Positions 8,478 through 16,360 of a DNA stretch of 58,360 nt are shown here, one piece after another. Source of the stretch: Bacteroidales bacterium UBA6851 (GTDB lineage Bacteria; Bacteroidota; Bacteroidia; Bacteroidales; UBA932); contig DKDJ01000005.1 in NCBI GenBank assembly GCA_002451795.1, positions 1 to 58,360 of the forward strand. Reading direction: 5' to 3'. The position numbers and the translations under genes were made by a program. The notes beneath the pieces were generated by a model that saw only the letters and a program-made list of their open reading frames with translations, was not told the DNA's origin and did not search any database. How positions within the stretch are numbered: position 1 is the stretch's first letter; the number at the start of each line of letters is the position of its first letter.

Positions 8478-9746
8478 TTATTCTTCGAATTCTGCTTTCA
8501 ATATGTTAAAGACATCCGCCACGGTCTCATCCTCAAGGTCAGCACGTTTGGCAATGTCGGCCTGAGACTTCTCGAGCACTGACTTCGCAGTGTCGCAACC
8601 GATGGATTCAAGGCGATCTATGATCCACTGATCAATAACATCTGAGAATTCGCTAAGCAATACATCCTCCTCTTCAGTATCCTCCCCTTTCGGAAGTTCC
8701 CTGTAGACCTCAATCTCACGTCCAACGAGTTTGCTTGCCAGCTCAATATTCACACCATGACGTCCGATACCCTTATTAACCTGATCAGGCTGCATGAATA
8801 CCTTAACCTTATCCTCTGGGTTGTCGCTCATCTCAATAGAAGAGACAACTCCAGGATTAAGGGCTCTCTGAATCAACAACTTAGGATTCTGAGACCACTG
8901 AATAACATCAATATTCTCATTTCTTAACTCTCTGACGATGCCCATGATACGTCCGCCCTTAACACCGATACATGCTCCAATAGGGTCAATACGGTCATCA
9001 TAGGACTCCACTGCCACTTTGGCACGTTCTCCGGGCACACGGACAACCTTCTTGACTGTGATAAGGCCATCAGCGATTTCCGGAACCTCCTGCTCAAAGA
9101 GTCTCTCAAGGAATTCATCAGAAGTACGGCTCAAGACAATGTATGGAGTGGTATTGTTCTTCATCTCCACGCTCTTTATGACAGCCCTCACGGAATCGCC
9201 TTTTCCAAGACGTTCTCCAGGAATCTGCTCTGTCTTAGGGATATGAAGTTCATTACCATCATCATCCAGAAGAAGAGCCTCTTTGGACCATGACTGATAA
9301 ACCTCGCCAAAGAAAAGTTCTCCGACTTTCTCAGAGTATTTCTTGAAGACATTGGCTTTCTCTATATCCATGATTCGGCCCTGAAGATTCTGCCTAATAT
9401 TCAGGATACCGCGACGTCCAAAAGCAGAGAGAGGAAGGAACTTGGAGTACTGATCACCGATTTCATAATCAGCCGGATCCCCGCCATCTTCCTTAATTCC
9501 CTCAAGGGTGATCTCAGAGTTAGGATTCTCAACTTCCTCCACTACATCGAAATTCTGATATATCTCGCACGTTCCCTTATCCACATTGACAATCACGTCA
9601 AAATTGTCAGATGAGCCATATGTTTTGGCTATCTGAGTAAGGAACACGTCCTTGAGAACCTGCATCATAACCGGGCGGTCAATGTTCTTCTCTTCCTTGA
9701 AGTCCTTGAACGCATCGATAAGAGTGATTACTTTTTCCTTTTCCAT
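8478..9746 (-). CDS. nusA: Transcription termination/antitermination factor NusA
   Basis: Protein of 422 residues that binds RNA polymerase and nascent RNA and modulates pausing, termination and antitermination. An N-terminal polymerase-binding domain is followed by an S1 domain (about 130-200) and two KH domains, with the KH signature IGVKGGRIMGIVREL near 258-272 and GRHGVNIELASKL near 328. The acidic C-terminal repeats of E. coli NusA are absent; a short helical tail remains. It starts 5 bases after the rimP stop, in the conserved rimP-nusA-infB order. In E. coli this operon is autoregulated by NusA, which is relevant to the hairpin in the leader here. Confidence 0.97.
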   Translation of the reverse strand: MEKEKVITLIDAFKDFKEEKNIDRPVMMQVLKDVFLTQIAKTYGSSDNFDVIVNVDKGTCEIYQNFDVVEEVENPNSEITLEGIKEDGGDPADYEIGDQYSKFLPLSAFGRRGILNIRQNLQGRIMDIEKANVFKKYSEKVGELFFGEVYQSWSKEALLLDDDGNELHIPKTEQIPGERLGKGDSVRAVIKSVEMKNNTTPYIVLSRTSDEFLERLFEQEVPEIADGLITVKKVVRVPGERAKVAVESYDDRIDPIGACIGVKGGRIMGIVRELRNENIDVIQWSQNPKLLIQRALNPGVVSSIEMSDNPEDKVKVFMQPDQVNKGIGRHGVNIELASKLVGREIEVYRELPKGEDTEEEDVLLSEFSDVIDQWIIDRLESIGCDTAKSVLEKSQADIAKRADLEDETVADVFNILKAEFEE

Positions 9747-9751
9747 TATCG

Positions 9752-10024
9752 TTATTCTTTTGTTGTATTCAGTATCTCATCCGCCTCGGCAGCATCTATA
9801 CCTGCAGAGCTGACGGTAAGCGCATAGTCTTCGATATTCCTGTCGAAATTGTCAAGAACGGCACGGTGCACACTTTCGCAGTCAGACAGATCGACATCAC
9901 CGTTTTCCTTGTCAATGACAACCTCAAACACATTGTCGTCATCATTAAGAGTCATCTCCACCACCGCACAGCCGCGTGCTGCAGCAGCTTCATTCACAAT
10001 TTCCTTGAATTTCAACAGGTCCAT
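9752..10024 (-). CDS. rimP: Short RimP: N-terminal domain only
   Basis: Protein of 90 residues from the ATG at 10024; the TTG at 10030 is less likely. RimP helps mature the 30S subunit. The sequence matches the N-terminal alpha/beta domain of RimP, with the end-of-domain motif YALTVSSAGID near residue 71. The usual protein has about 150 residues with a C-terminal SH3-like domain, and here only about 12 residues follow before the stop. nusA begins 5 bases later, so no out-of-frame remainder exists: the C-terminal domain is missing rather than frameshifted. The position directly upstream of nusA-infB supports the assignment. Confidence 0.82.
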   Translation of the reverse strand: MDLLKFKEIVNEAAAARGCAVVEMTLNDDDNVFEVVIDKENGDVDLSDCESVHRAVLDNFDRNIEDYALTVSSAGIDAAEADEILNTTKE

Positions 10025-10039
10025 ACGCAAATAATTTAT

Positions 10040-10066
10040 AAAAAAAGGAAGACCACCCGGCCTTCC
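10040..10066 (-). terminator. Terminator-like hairpin between promoter and rimP (possible attenuator)
   Basis: On the minus strand GGAAGGCC pairs with GGTCTTCC (10059-10066 with 10047-10054, one G-T pair) around a GGGT loop, followed by seven T residues. It is a convincing intrinsic terminator. It lies downstream of the only good promoter match (10083-10113) and 16 bases before the rimP ATG. It may end the proS-tilS transcript and also attenuate the rimP-nusA-infB transcript. Confidence 0.75.
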
Positions 10067-10082
10067 ATCTCTTTCACAACTG

Positions 10083-10113
10083 CAAATGTAGCAATAATTT
10101 CCGACATTGCAAA
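10083..10113 (-). promoter_or_regulatory. rimP-nusA-infB promoter (TTG-N19-TACATTTG)
   Basis: Full Bacteroidota promoter on the minus strand: TTG at 10110-10112, exactly 19 nt, then TACATTTG at 10083-10090. It lies in the gap between the GNAT gene stop (10122) and rimP. The predicted start near 10078 is about 12 bases upstream of the terminator-like hairpin. Confidence 0.75.
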
Positions 10114-10121
10114 ATCACGTT

Positions 10122-11306
10122 TTAGCTACCCAATTCAAATTCAAGAATATCCCTTGTCAGTCCGCCATATTTTGATTTTGTCTTCGCCACTACAAACCCC
10201 TTAGATATGAAGTTGCGCTTGCTTGGGGCATTGGCAGGGTCCACTGTCGCGAGGATAAAACGGCATCCCTTTGAGCGCGCAAGCCCCATTGACCAATCAA
10301 TAAAGCGCTGCTGGAACCCACGTCCACGGCATTCAGCATCCACCACCACAGCATCAAAAGTCATCACAGACGACGGATCCAATCCAAGGTCGGAAGCAAG
10401 ACTGCGAACACCGAATCTATTGGAAACCACCACACAAAAAGCGACGAGACGGCCATCAGTATCGCATATTCCGCAGAGGTTGTCAAGCTGAAGAGACTCA
10501 ATAAGTTCCTCTCGGCTAAGAGGGAAAAACAGATTCTTATCAGGAAGACCGCCGACCACCGAGGCCTGAAGCTCCATCACTGCGCTAAGACTGTCAAAAC
10601 CAAGAGTTTTCATCTTGAATCCATCCGCCAGCTCATCGACTTCTTTATTGTAATCCGATAGCCCATAGTCGTAGAGATAAAGTTTGTCATCAAGATATGA
10701 TTCCGGGAGCATATACTGTCCGGATGGGACATGTCTCTGCCAACCGTTTTTCCCGCTGTTCTCCTTTTTCCTATATTTTATCCATACCTGATACAGTTCA
10801 AACACCTGTACGTAAGAGGATGATGTCGGGAGAATGTATTTTTCCTGTATATAAGGGTTATTCACAAAAAGGAAGAAACGGTACCCAAATAGATCGTCAA
10901 GATCCTCGATGCTTGCAATATGGTGACGGTAAAGCAAATACAGGTTTTCAAAAAAAGTGCAGTACTGCGCCACCTCCACGCTAGAAACATCCTTCCACCG
11001 CTCATAACCATAATCACCGTCATTCTCCGAATTTTCAAGCACCTCATACACTTTCATGAGCCTATCACTTTCATGAAAATAATTATTGAGGTTGATAAGC
11101 ATATCACTGCAAGTCACATCAGAACCGTTCTTCAGCTCCACTGCTATGAAGATGGTTCCAACAAGGGTTGCAGCAAGTGAGAAAATACCCACAGTAGCTT
11201 CCTCTCCCGTTCTGAAAGTATGGACTACCAGCAAGCAGAGAAGCACTAGTACAACGGACGCCATGGAGATAAGGATAGAGATGCTAGTCTTGTACTTCAT
11301 TTTCAT
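10122..11306 (-). CDS. Membrane-anchored protein with C-terminal GNAT acetyltransferase domain
   Basis: Protein of 394 residues; the start is at 11306 or at the in-frame ATG two codons later. Two hydrophobic segments (about 8-28 and 38-57) anchor it in the inner membrane. The middle part (about 60-200) resembles the small membrane-linked helical families annotated as DUF4760-like. The last 140 residues look like a GNAT N-acetyltransferase: acetyl-CoA-loop segment DAECRGRGFQQRF near 325, then a final strand-helix with NAPSKRNFISKGF near 362. No substrate can be inferred. The 5' end overlaps the tilS 3' end by 23 bases, so the two are co-transcribed. The family call for the middle region is a resemblance only. 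Confidence 0.7.
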   Translation of the reverse strand: MKMKYKTSISILISMASVVLVLLCLLVVHTFRTGEEATVGIFSLAATLVGTIFIAVELKNGSDVTCSDMLINLNNYFHESDRLMKVYEVLENSENDGDYGYERWKDVSSVEVAQYCTFFENLYLLYRHHIASIEDLDDLFGYRFFLFVNNPYIQEKYILPTSSSYVQVFELYQVWIKYRKKENSGKNGWQRHVPSGQYMLPESYLDDKLYLYDYGLSDYNKEVDELADGFKMKTLGFDSLSAVMELQASVVGGLPDKNLFFPLSREELIESLQLDNLCGICDTDGRLVAFCVVVSNRFGVRSLASDLGLDPSSVMTFDAVVVDAECRGRGFQQRFIDWSMGLARSKGCRFILATVDPANAPSKRNFISKGFVVAKTKSKYGGLTRDILEFELGS

Positions 11307-12513
11307 AATGCAATCTGATTATTTGTTTAGTATTATCATCCACCTTCACACCCTCGTCGATGCGATAGCACAAAATAGCCGCCACATGCGATCCGTCCAT
11401 CTCGACCACCTCTACTCCAGCCTTCTCATCAGGTGTTAACTTGTATTCATTAAGAATATCCGATACCTTTCGGCGGCCTTTCATGCCAAAAGGGACCATC
11501 CAATCTCCGTTCATCCATCGTCTCACCGCCAATGGAGTCCCCATTTTGAGAGCATCGGCAATCAGATACCCATCCGGCTGCTTAAGAGAAGGCACACTCT
11601 CCCTTAGGACAACATCCTGCACTAGCCTACCCAGAGACGCAGTCACAGACAGAATCTTCAGTCTTTCACTTCCCACTGACACAGGGCCGAAGCGTTTACC
11701 TCCTGTCTGCCGCCCAGATTCCAAAAGGCAGACAAGCCCGTCAAAATCCGACCTGCTTATTCCGCTTCCTTCGAGCAGACGCCAGAGAACGTACTCCCAA
11801 TGCCTTACACCAAGCAGGCAGCCAATACTGATATCCCCATCCGGCAGCATCACCTTAGAACGAGCATCCTGGAAGAAATCCTCCACAATATCAGCAGTTT
11901 GGGAAAACCTCCCCATATCATCACATAGCGTTCTCACAAAGGAAGGGTTGATTCTTCCAAATATCGGAAAAACCTCATTCCGTATAATATTTCTCTTGTA
12001 CAGACATTCAGAGTTGGTTCTGTCCTCCCGCCATGGTAGTCCTCGGGAAATCATCCACGTACGGATTTCTTCCCTTCCTACCCCAAGAAGAGGCCTCAAG
12101 ACCCCAGGACGGCTCTTCATGCCGCAAATCCCACGGAGTCCGGTACCCCTAAGAAGATTAAGAATAAGAGTCTCGGCATCGTCATTGGCATTATGTGCCA
12201 ATGACACTGCGTCATATCCATACTCAGACAGCAGTTCCCCGAACCACTTATAGCGGAGTTCGCGGGCAGCCATTTCCGTACTCAGTCCGTGTTCCGATGC
12301 ATACCCGAGTGTATCGAACCTTCTCACATGACACACCATTCCATGAGAGTAGCACCATTCTCGCACAAACCGCTCATCCCCGTCAGACTCCTCTCCACGC
12401 AGTGAGAAATTGCAATGTGCAACAGCAAAACAGGCTCCGGGAAATAATTCCGAAGCCCTATTTGCCATATACATAGAGTCAATGCCTCCACTGACTGCAA
12501 GGAGAATTCTCAT
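11284..12513 (-). CDS. tilS: tRNA(Ile)-lysidine synthase
   Basis: Protein of 409 residues that modifies C34 of the CAU-anticodon tRNA-Ile to lysidine with ATP and lysine, switching its decoding from AUG to AUA. The PP-loop motif SGGIDS lies at residues 8-13, followed by the family segments AHCNFSLRGEESDGDE and AHNANDDAET. The C-terminal region has the TilS substrate-binding part, with RRKVSDILNEYK near 347. It starts 3 bases after the DUF3078 gene and overlaps the GNAT gene. Confidence 0.95.
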   Translation of the reverse strand: MRILLAVSGGIDSMYMANRASELFPGACFAVAHCNFSLRGEESDGDERFVREWCYSHGMVCHVRRFDTLGYASEHGLSTEMAARELRYKWFGELLSEYGYDAVSLAHNANDDAETLILNLLRGTGLRGICGMKSRPGVLRPLLGVGREEIRTWMISRGLPWREDRTNSECLYKRNIIRNEVFPIFGRINPSFVRTLCDDMGRFSQTADIVEDFFQDARSKVMLPDGDISIGCLLGVRHWEYVLWRLLEGSGISRSDFDGLVCLLESGRQTGGKRFGPVSVGSERLKILSVTASLGRLVQDVVLRESVPSLKQPDGYLIADALKMGTPLAVRRWMNGDWMVPFGMKGRRKVSDILNEYKLTPDEKAGVEVVEMDGSHVAAILCYRIDEGVKVDDNTKQIIRLHYENEVQD

Positions 12514-12516
12514 CCG

Positions 12517-13524
12517 CTACCTCTTGTTAGAAATAAGATAAGTAAACTTAATGGCGAAGGAGTCCTTAAACTGCACTCTCTGATGACCATCAATCATCAC
12601 GATAGGATCATACAAGAGCCATGTATCAAGAGAAACCTTGAAGTACTTTGCAACCTGGCAGGTGATTTTGTTGTCCCAGTTGACACGATTACTCTTGAAA
12701 GGCTGATTGAGATAGTCCGTGAAAAGTACAAGTTGGGTCTCATAGCTGAGCACATCGTTCAACGCCATTTTAAAATTCATCTTAATCTGGGCACCAAACT
12801 GGAAAAGTGCATTGCGATAATTCTCACCCACCTCCGGGTCAAGATCATCAGACCGGAGCTTCATACCGTATTTTTTTCTCAACGCCTCCGTAGTACAGAT
12901 GGTAAATCCACCGGTAAGAGGTGCTATATTGACATTGAACCAGTCATTTGGAGTCCACTCCATACCGAGTGCAATATTGGTATATGCTGGTGAGAAAAGC
13001 CCAGATTTCAACTGTCCGTTCCACTCTCCAGTCTCCTCATTAAGCTTATAGGAGTCATAACTGTCTGAAAACTGCGACCTGAAATCAAAAGAAGCCGTAT
13101 AGTTCCATTTGCTCTCCTTGGAAGTGCGGTATGCAAGACGGCTTTCGAGATACATCAAGTCATTGCTCTTCTGGAGAAGGTTTTTCTTGTCTGCAGACCA
13201 CAGAAATCCATACTGGAGCTGAAGACGGTTGTTCCAGCTCAAAAAATGCTTGGCATAATTGGCCTTCGCATCCAATCCCATATTCAGGGTAAAGGTATTG
13301 TATCCGCCGGCAGCCCAGTTCCAAAGGCTGGTACTGCTAGTTCCAAGGTCAAACTGTGCCGAAGAATTCCAATATTGCGGTTTTTCCACCTTGGCCTTTG
13401 TCTGAGGGGCCTTCATAAGTGCGGCAGCAGCTTCAGCAGCAGCTTTCTGCACATCATCCTGAGCCCATGCGCTGACACAGAGCGAGAGGCACATGACTCC
13501 TGTTAAGAATCTTTTCATCCTCAT
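12517..13524 (-). CDS. DUF3078-family outer-membrane beta-barrel protein
   Basis: Protein of about 335 residues. The chosen start is the ATG at 13524, 4 bases after the proS stop; the ATG at 13518 is equally possible. MKRFLTGVMCLSLCVSAWAQ-type signal peptide is followed by alternating hydrophobic strands with many aromatic residues and a C-terminal strand FAIKFTYLISNKR, typical of a Bacteroidota barrel. The SLWNWAAGGYNTFTLNM segment near residue 70 fits the DUF3078 family, which has no known function. It lies between proS and tilS on one transcript. Confidence 0.75.
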   Translation of the reverse strand: MRMKRFLTGVMCLSLCVSAWAQDDVQKAAAEAAAALMKAPQTKAKVEKPQYWNSSAQFDLGTSSTSLWNWAAGGYNTFTLNMGLDAKANYAKHFLSWNNRLQLQYGFLWSADKKNLLQKSNDLMYLESRLAYRTSKESKWNYTASFDFRSQFSDSYDSYKLNEETGEWNGQLKSGLFSPAYTNIALGMEWTPNDWFNVNIAPLTGGFTICTTEALRKKYGMKLRSDDLDPEVGENYRNALFQFGAQIKMNFKMALNDVLSYETQLVLFTDYLNQPFKSNRVNWDNKITCQVAKYFKVSLDTWLLYDPIVMIDGHQRVQFKDSFAIKFTYLISNKR

Positions 13525-13528
13525 AGCA

Positions 13529-15007
13529 TCAATAGGCAATAGCATATACTACACGCTGCTTAGAAGGCTTTCCAGAGTAGATATCCACGCCGTCTTCCTC
13601 GCACACATAACTGTCAATAGGTATGCACCTGATAGTGGCCTTGGTCTCGTCCTTGATAGCCTGCTCCGTCTCGGCAGTACCATCCCAGTGGCACAAGAGG
13701 AACTTACCGGTGTTAATTTTAGCCTTAAACTCCTCCCAACTATCACACTTCTCCACATGAGCATCACGAAAGGCGAGTGCTTTGGCATATATATTTGCCT
13801 GAATGTCGTCCAACAGACCAGCTATATGAGAAGCAATTCCGTCGAGTGACATGGTCTCTTTGGTGAGGGTATCGCGCCTAGCTACCTCCACAGTGCCCGA
13901 GGCAAGATCCCTTGCGCCCATTGCAACGCGCACAGGAACGCCCTTAAGTTCCCACTCGGCAAATTTAAATCCAGGACGGAGATTATCCCTATCGTCAATG
14001 CGGCAGCTTACTCCCTTATCCTCAAGTTCCGCTTTCAGTGAATTCATTTTATCAAGGATACTCTGATGCTCTTCTTCTGTCTTGAAGATAGGCACCATGA
14101 CCACCTGGATAGGAGCAAGCCTTGGAGGAAGTACAAGACCGTTGTCATCTCCATGAGCCATTATAAGGGCGCCCATAAGTCGAGTGCTGACACCCCATGA
14201 AGTGGCCCATACATACTCTTGGGTCCCCTCTTTGGTCGTGTACTGTACATCGAAAGACTTCGCGAAATTCTGTCCAAGAAAATGTGACGTTCCTGACTGT
14301 AGTGCTTTTCCATCCTGCATCATGGCCTCAATGGTAAGGGTATCAAGCGCACCGGCAAACCGCTCGTTAGGACTCTTGTGACCCACGATAACGGGCAAAG
14401 CCATCACTTCACGAGCGAATTTGGCATAAACCTGCACCATCTCGTATGCCTTAGCTTGAGCCTCCTGCGCAGTAGCATGTGCCGTGTGGCCTTCCTGCCA
14501 CAGGAACTCCGCAGTACGGAGGAACACCCTTGTCCTCATCTCCCACCTTACCACATTACACCATTGGTTACAGAGGATAGGAAGGTCTCGCCATGACTTA
14601 ATCCAGTTTTTGTATGTATTCCAGATGATTGTTTCCGATGTCGGACGCACAATAAGTTCCTCCTCAAGTTTCGCATCCGGGTCTACTACAATTCCGTTGC
14701 CGTCAGGATCATTCATTAGCCTGTGATGCGTCACCACTGCACACTCCTTCGCAAAACCGGCCACATGCTCAGCCTCTCTGCTGAAAAAAGACTTCGGGAT
14801 AAAAAGTGGGAAGTACGCATTCTGGACGCCTGTCTTCTTGAACATCCCGTCCAAAAGACTCTGCATCTTCTCCCATATCGCATACCCGTAAGGCTTGATT
14901 ACCATACATCCCCTGACAGCCGACTGCTCGGCAAGATCAGCTTTAAGCGCCAAATCATTGTACCACTGAGAGTAGTTCTCAGAGCGCTTGGTTACCTCTT
15001 TCGCCAT
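13529..15007 (-). CDS. proS: Prolyl-tRNA synthetase (archaeal/eukaryotic-type)
   Basis: Protein of 492 residues from the ATG at 15007; the longer frame begins upstream of the predicted transcript start. It charges tRNA-Pro with proline. The class II motifs are seen as the KPYGYAIWEKMQ region (about 41-52) and the RPTSETIIWNTY plus RWEMRTRVFLRTAEFLWQEG segments. The protein ends in an aromatic VVYAIAY tail, as in the type 3 (short, archaeal/eukaryotic-like) enzymes that lack the bacterial editing insert. It leads proS-DUF3078-tilS-GNAT. A tRNA-Pro(CGG) gene lies elsewhere in this window (34278-34354). Confidence 0.97.
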   Translation of the reverse strand: MAKEVTKRSENYSQWYNDLALKADLAEQSAVRGCMVIKPYGYAIWEKMQSLLDGMFKKTGVQNAYFPLFIPKSFFSREAEHVAGFAKECAVVTHHRLMNDPDGNGIVVDPDAKLEEELIVRPTSETIIWNTYKNWIKSWRDLPILCNQWCNVVRWEMRTRVFLRTAEFLWQEGHTAHATAQEAQAKAYEMVQVYAKFAREVMALPVIVGHKSPNERFAGALDTLTIEAMMQDGKALQSGTSHFLGQNFAKSFDVQYTTKEGTQEYVWATSWGVSTRLMGALIMAHGDDNGLVLPPRLAPIQVVMVPIFKTEEEHQSILDKMNSLKAELEDKGVSCRIDDRDNLRPGFKFAEWELKGVPVRVAMGARDLASGTVEVARRDTLTKETMSLDGIASHIAGLLDDIQANIYAKALAFRDAHVEKCDSWEEFKAKINTGKFLLCHWDGTAETEQAIKDETKATIRCIPIDSYVCEEDGVDIYSGKPSKQRVVYAIAY

Positions 15008-15091
15008 ATTCTGTTGAATTTTCTGCGTTTTTTTTAGAAATTTGCATCTATATACAAAGTCGGATCCGAAAGATCGGACCGGTTTTTGACG

Positions 15092-15099
15092 CAAAGATA
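15092..15099 (-). promoter_or_regulatory. proS promoter -7 element (TATCTTTG)
   Basis: A perfect TAnnTTTG on the minus strand, 84 bases before the proS ATG. It implies a leader of about 80 bases. No clear -33 TTG at the usual spacing. Confidence 0.6.
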
Positions 15100-15120
15100 C
15101 AATTTTTATTAATATTTACT

Positions 15121-15140
15121 GGTTTCACGAAGGCGAAACC
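15121..15140 (+). other. Leader hairpin upstream of the DPW-repeat lipoprotein gene
   Basis: GGTTTC pairs with GAAACC around an inner CG/CG pair. The hairpin ends 8 bases before a clear Shine-Dalgarno sequence (AAGGAG, 15150-15155) and 22 bases before the ATG. It may stabilise the mRNA or affect translation; there is no T-run, so it is not a terminator. I found no good TAnnTTTG match upstream for this gene. Confidence 0.35.
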
Positions 15141-15162
15141 TATATAATAAAGGAGATTGAAT

Positions 15163-16332
15163 ATGAAACGGAGCATCACACTTTTACTGCCACTTTTGCT
15201 ATTGGCAGCATCATGCGGTACGACCGCCCAGTATTCCGGTCAGAGATTTGAAGATGCCCTATACGTAGGACGCACTGTCAAGATCTACACCCCTGAAGAA
15301 TTCGAGCAGCGCGCAGCGATGGAACTCGCCTGCAAGAAAACATACGAGCAGAACGACGTGGAGACATACTCCCTGATCATCGTGCCGTCAATAGTTCTCA
15401 GCCCTTGGTATTATGATCCTTGGTATTACGACCCTTGGTACTACGATTCGTGGGACTATTTTAGATGGAACAGATGGTGGAGAGATCCTTGGTATCATGA
15501 CCCTTGGAGGTATGACCCTTGGCACTACGATCATCATTGGCGTCACGACCCTTGGTTTCATGACCCTTGGAGATACGATCCTTGGTACCACGACCCTTGG
15601 TACGGACCACATTGGAATGGCGGATATGTCGGGCCTGTAGGGCCAAGACCTCCTAAGCCTGGACTATCACATGACGGGAGCAAATATTACGGTCCGCGCC
15701 GCGACACACAGACCGGTGGCTCTAGAGAAGTAAGTGCAAGCCGCTCCACAGGAAGTGTTGCCGGGCCCGGAGGCAACGGAAGCTCTTCATCTGGTAACCG
15801 CACAAGAAGCAACTACGGCTCTTCCGGATCTTCATCCGCCAGCAGCAGCCGGAGCAACTCCAACTCTGGGAATAGCACCGTACGGAGCAACGGAGCAACA
15901 CGGAGCAACGGAAGCCGCTCATCTGGGTCGCAGTCATCCTACTCCACCAGACAGGCTAGTCCAAATGTCAGTACGGGACGCAATTCCACGACCACTAGAG
16001 GGAACTCTGTAAGCGGAAGCACTGGTTCAAATAGTTCAAGAACCCTAAATGGCTCTCGAAGCAACAGTAGCCGGTCATCCTATAGCAGCGGAAGCTCTTC
16101 CAGAAATAGCCAGGTGCAGCAGAGAAGTAGTACGACTTCCTCTTCACAAAGGTCCAGCACAAGAAGCTCAGGCACTACCAGCAGCCGTTCTTATAGTGGA
16201 AGTTCATCAAACTCTAGTAGGAGTTCGGGCAGCAGTTTTAGCTCCGGGAGCAGCTCAAGGAGTTCGGGTAGCTATTCTGGCGGCAGCTCAAGGAGTTCGG
16301 GCAGCAGTTCTGCTGGAAGCAGACGCAGGTAA
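15163..16332 (+). CDS. Lipoprotein with DPW/aromatic-His repeats and a Ser-rich tail
   Basis: Protein of 389 residues from the ATG at 15163, preceded by AAGGAG; a TTG two codons upstream is less likely. A lipoprotein signal ends at LLAASC with Cys18 as the lipidation site. About 60 folded residues follow, then residues 85-147 hold ten DPW triplets spaced mostly five residues apart (DPWYY, DPWYH, DPWRY, DPWFH). Residues from about 185 to the end are almost all Ser, Gly, Arg, Asn and Thr. This is a surface or periplasmic low-complexity protein of unknown function. The His/Asp/Tyr/Trp repeats could bind metal or glycan, but that is a guess. It precedes a FadL-type porin by 28 bases. Confidence 0.8.
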   Translation: MKRSITLLLPLLLLAASCGTTAQYSGQRFEDALYVGRTVKIYTPEEFEQRAAMELACKKTYEQNDVETYSLIIVPSIVLSPWYYDPWYYDPWYYDSWDYFRWNRWWRDPWYHDPWRYDPWHYDHHWRHDPWFHDPWRYDPWYHDPWYGPHWNGGYVGPVGPRPPKPGLSHDGSKYYGPRRDTQTGGSREVSASRSTGSVAGPGGNGSSSSGNRTRSNYGSSGSSSASSSRSNSNSGNSTVRSNGATRSNGSRSSGSQSSYSTRQASPNVSTGRNSTTTRGNSVSGSTGSNSSRTLNGSRSNSSRSSYSSGSSSRNSQVQQRSSTTSSSQRSSTRSSGTTSSRSYSGSSSNSSRSSGSSFSSGSSSRSSGSYSGGSSRSSGSSSAGSRRR

Positions 16333-16360
16333 ATTCAGTTAAACCATCAAAATAGCCATT

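Noticed and set aside
8046..8582. 178-codon plus-strand frame opposite infB, and neighbours at 7617-8346
   Set aside because: They mirror the Lys/Glu/Pro-rich linker of IF-2, which is biased in composition and gives long antisense frames.
11441..12253. 270-codon open frame on the plus strand opposite tilS
   Set aside because: It is fully antisense to tilS, whose PP-loop and family motifs are clear, and its translation has the Ser/Pro/Arg-rich make-up of a shadow frame.
15388..16342. Long frames on both strands over the DPW lipoprotein
   Set aside because: Their repeats are only the codon-shifted image of the DPW and Ser-rich repeats. The lipoprotein frame alone has a signal peptide and a Shine-Dalgarno sequence.
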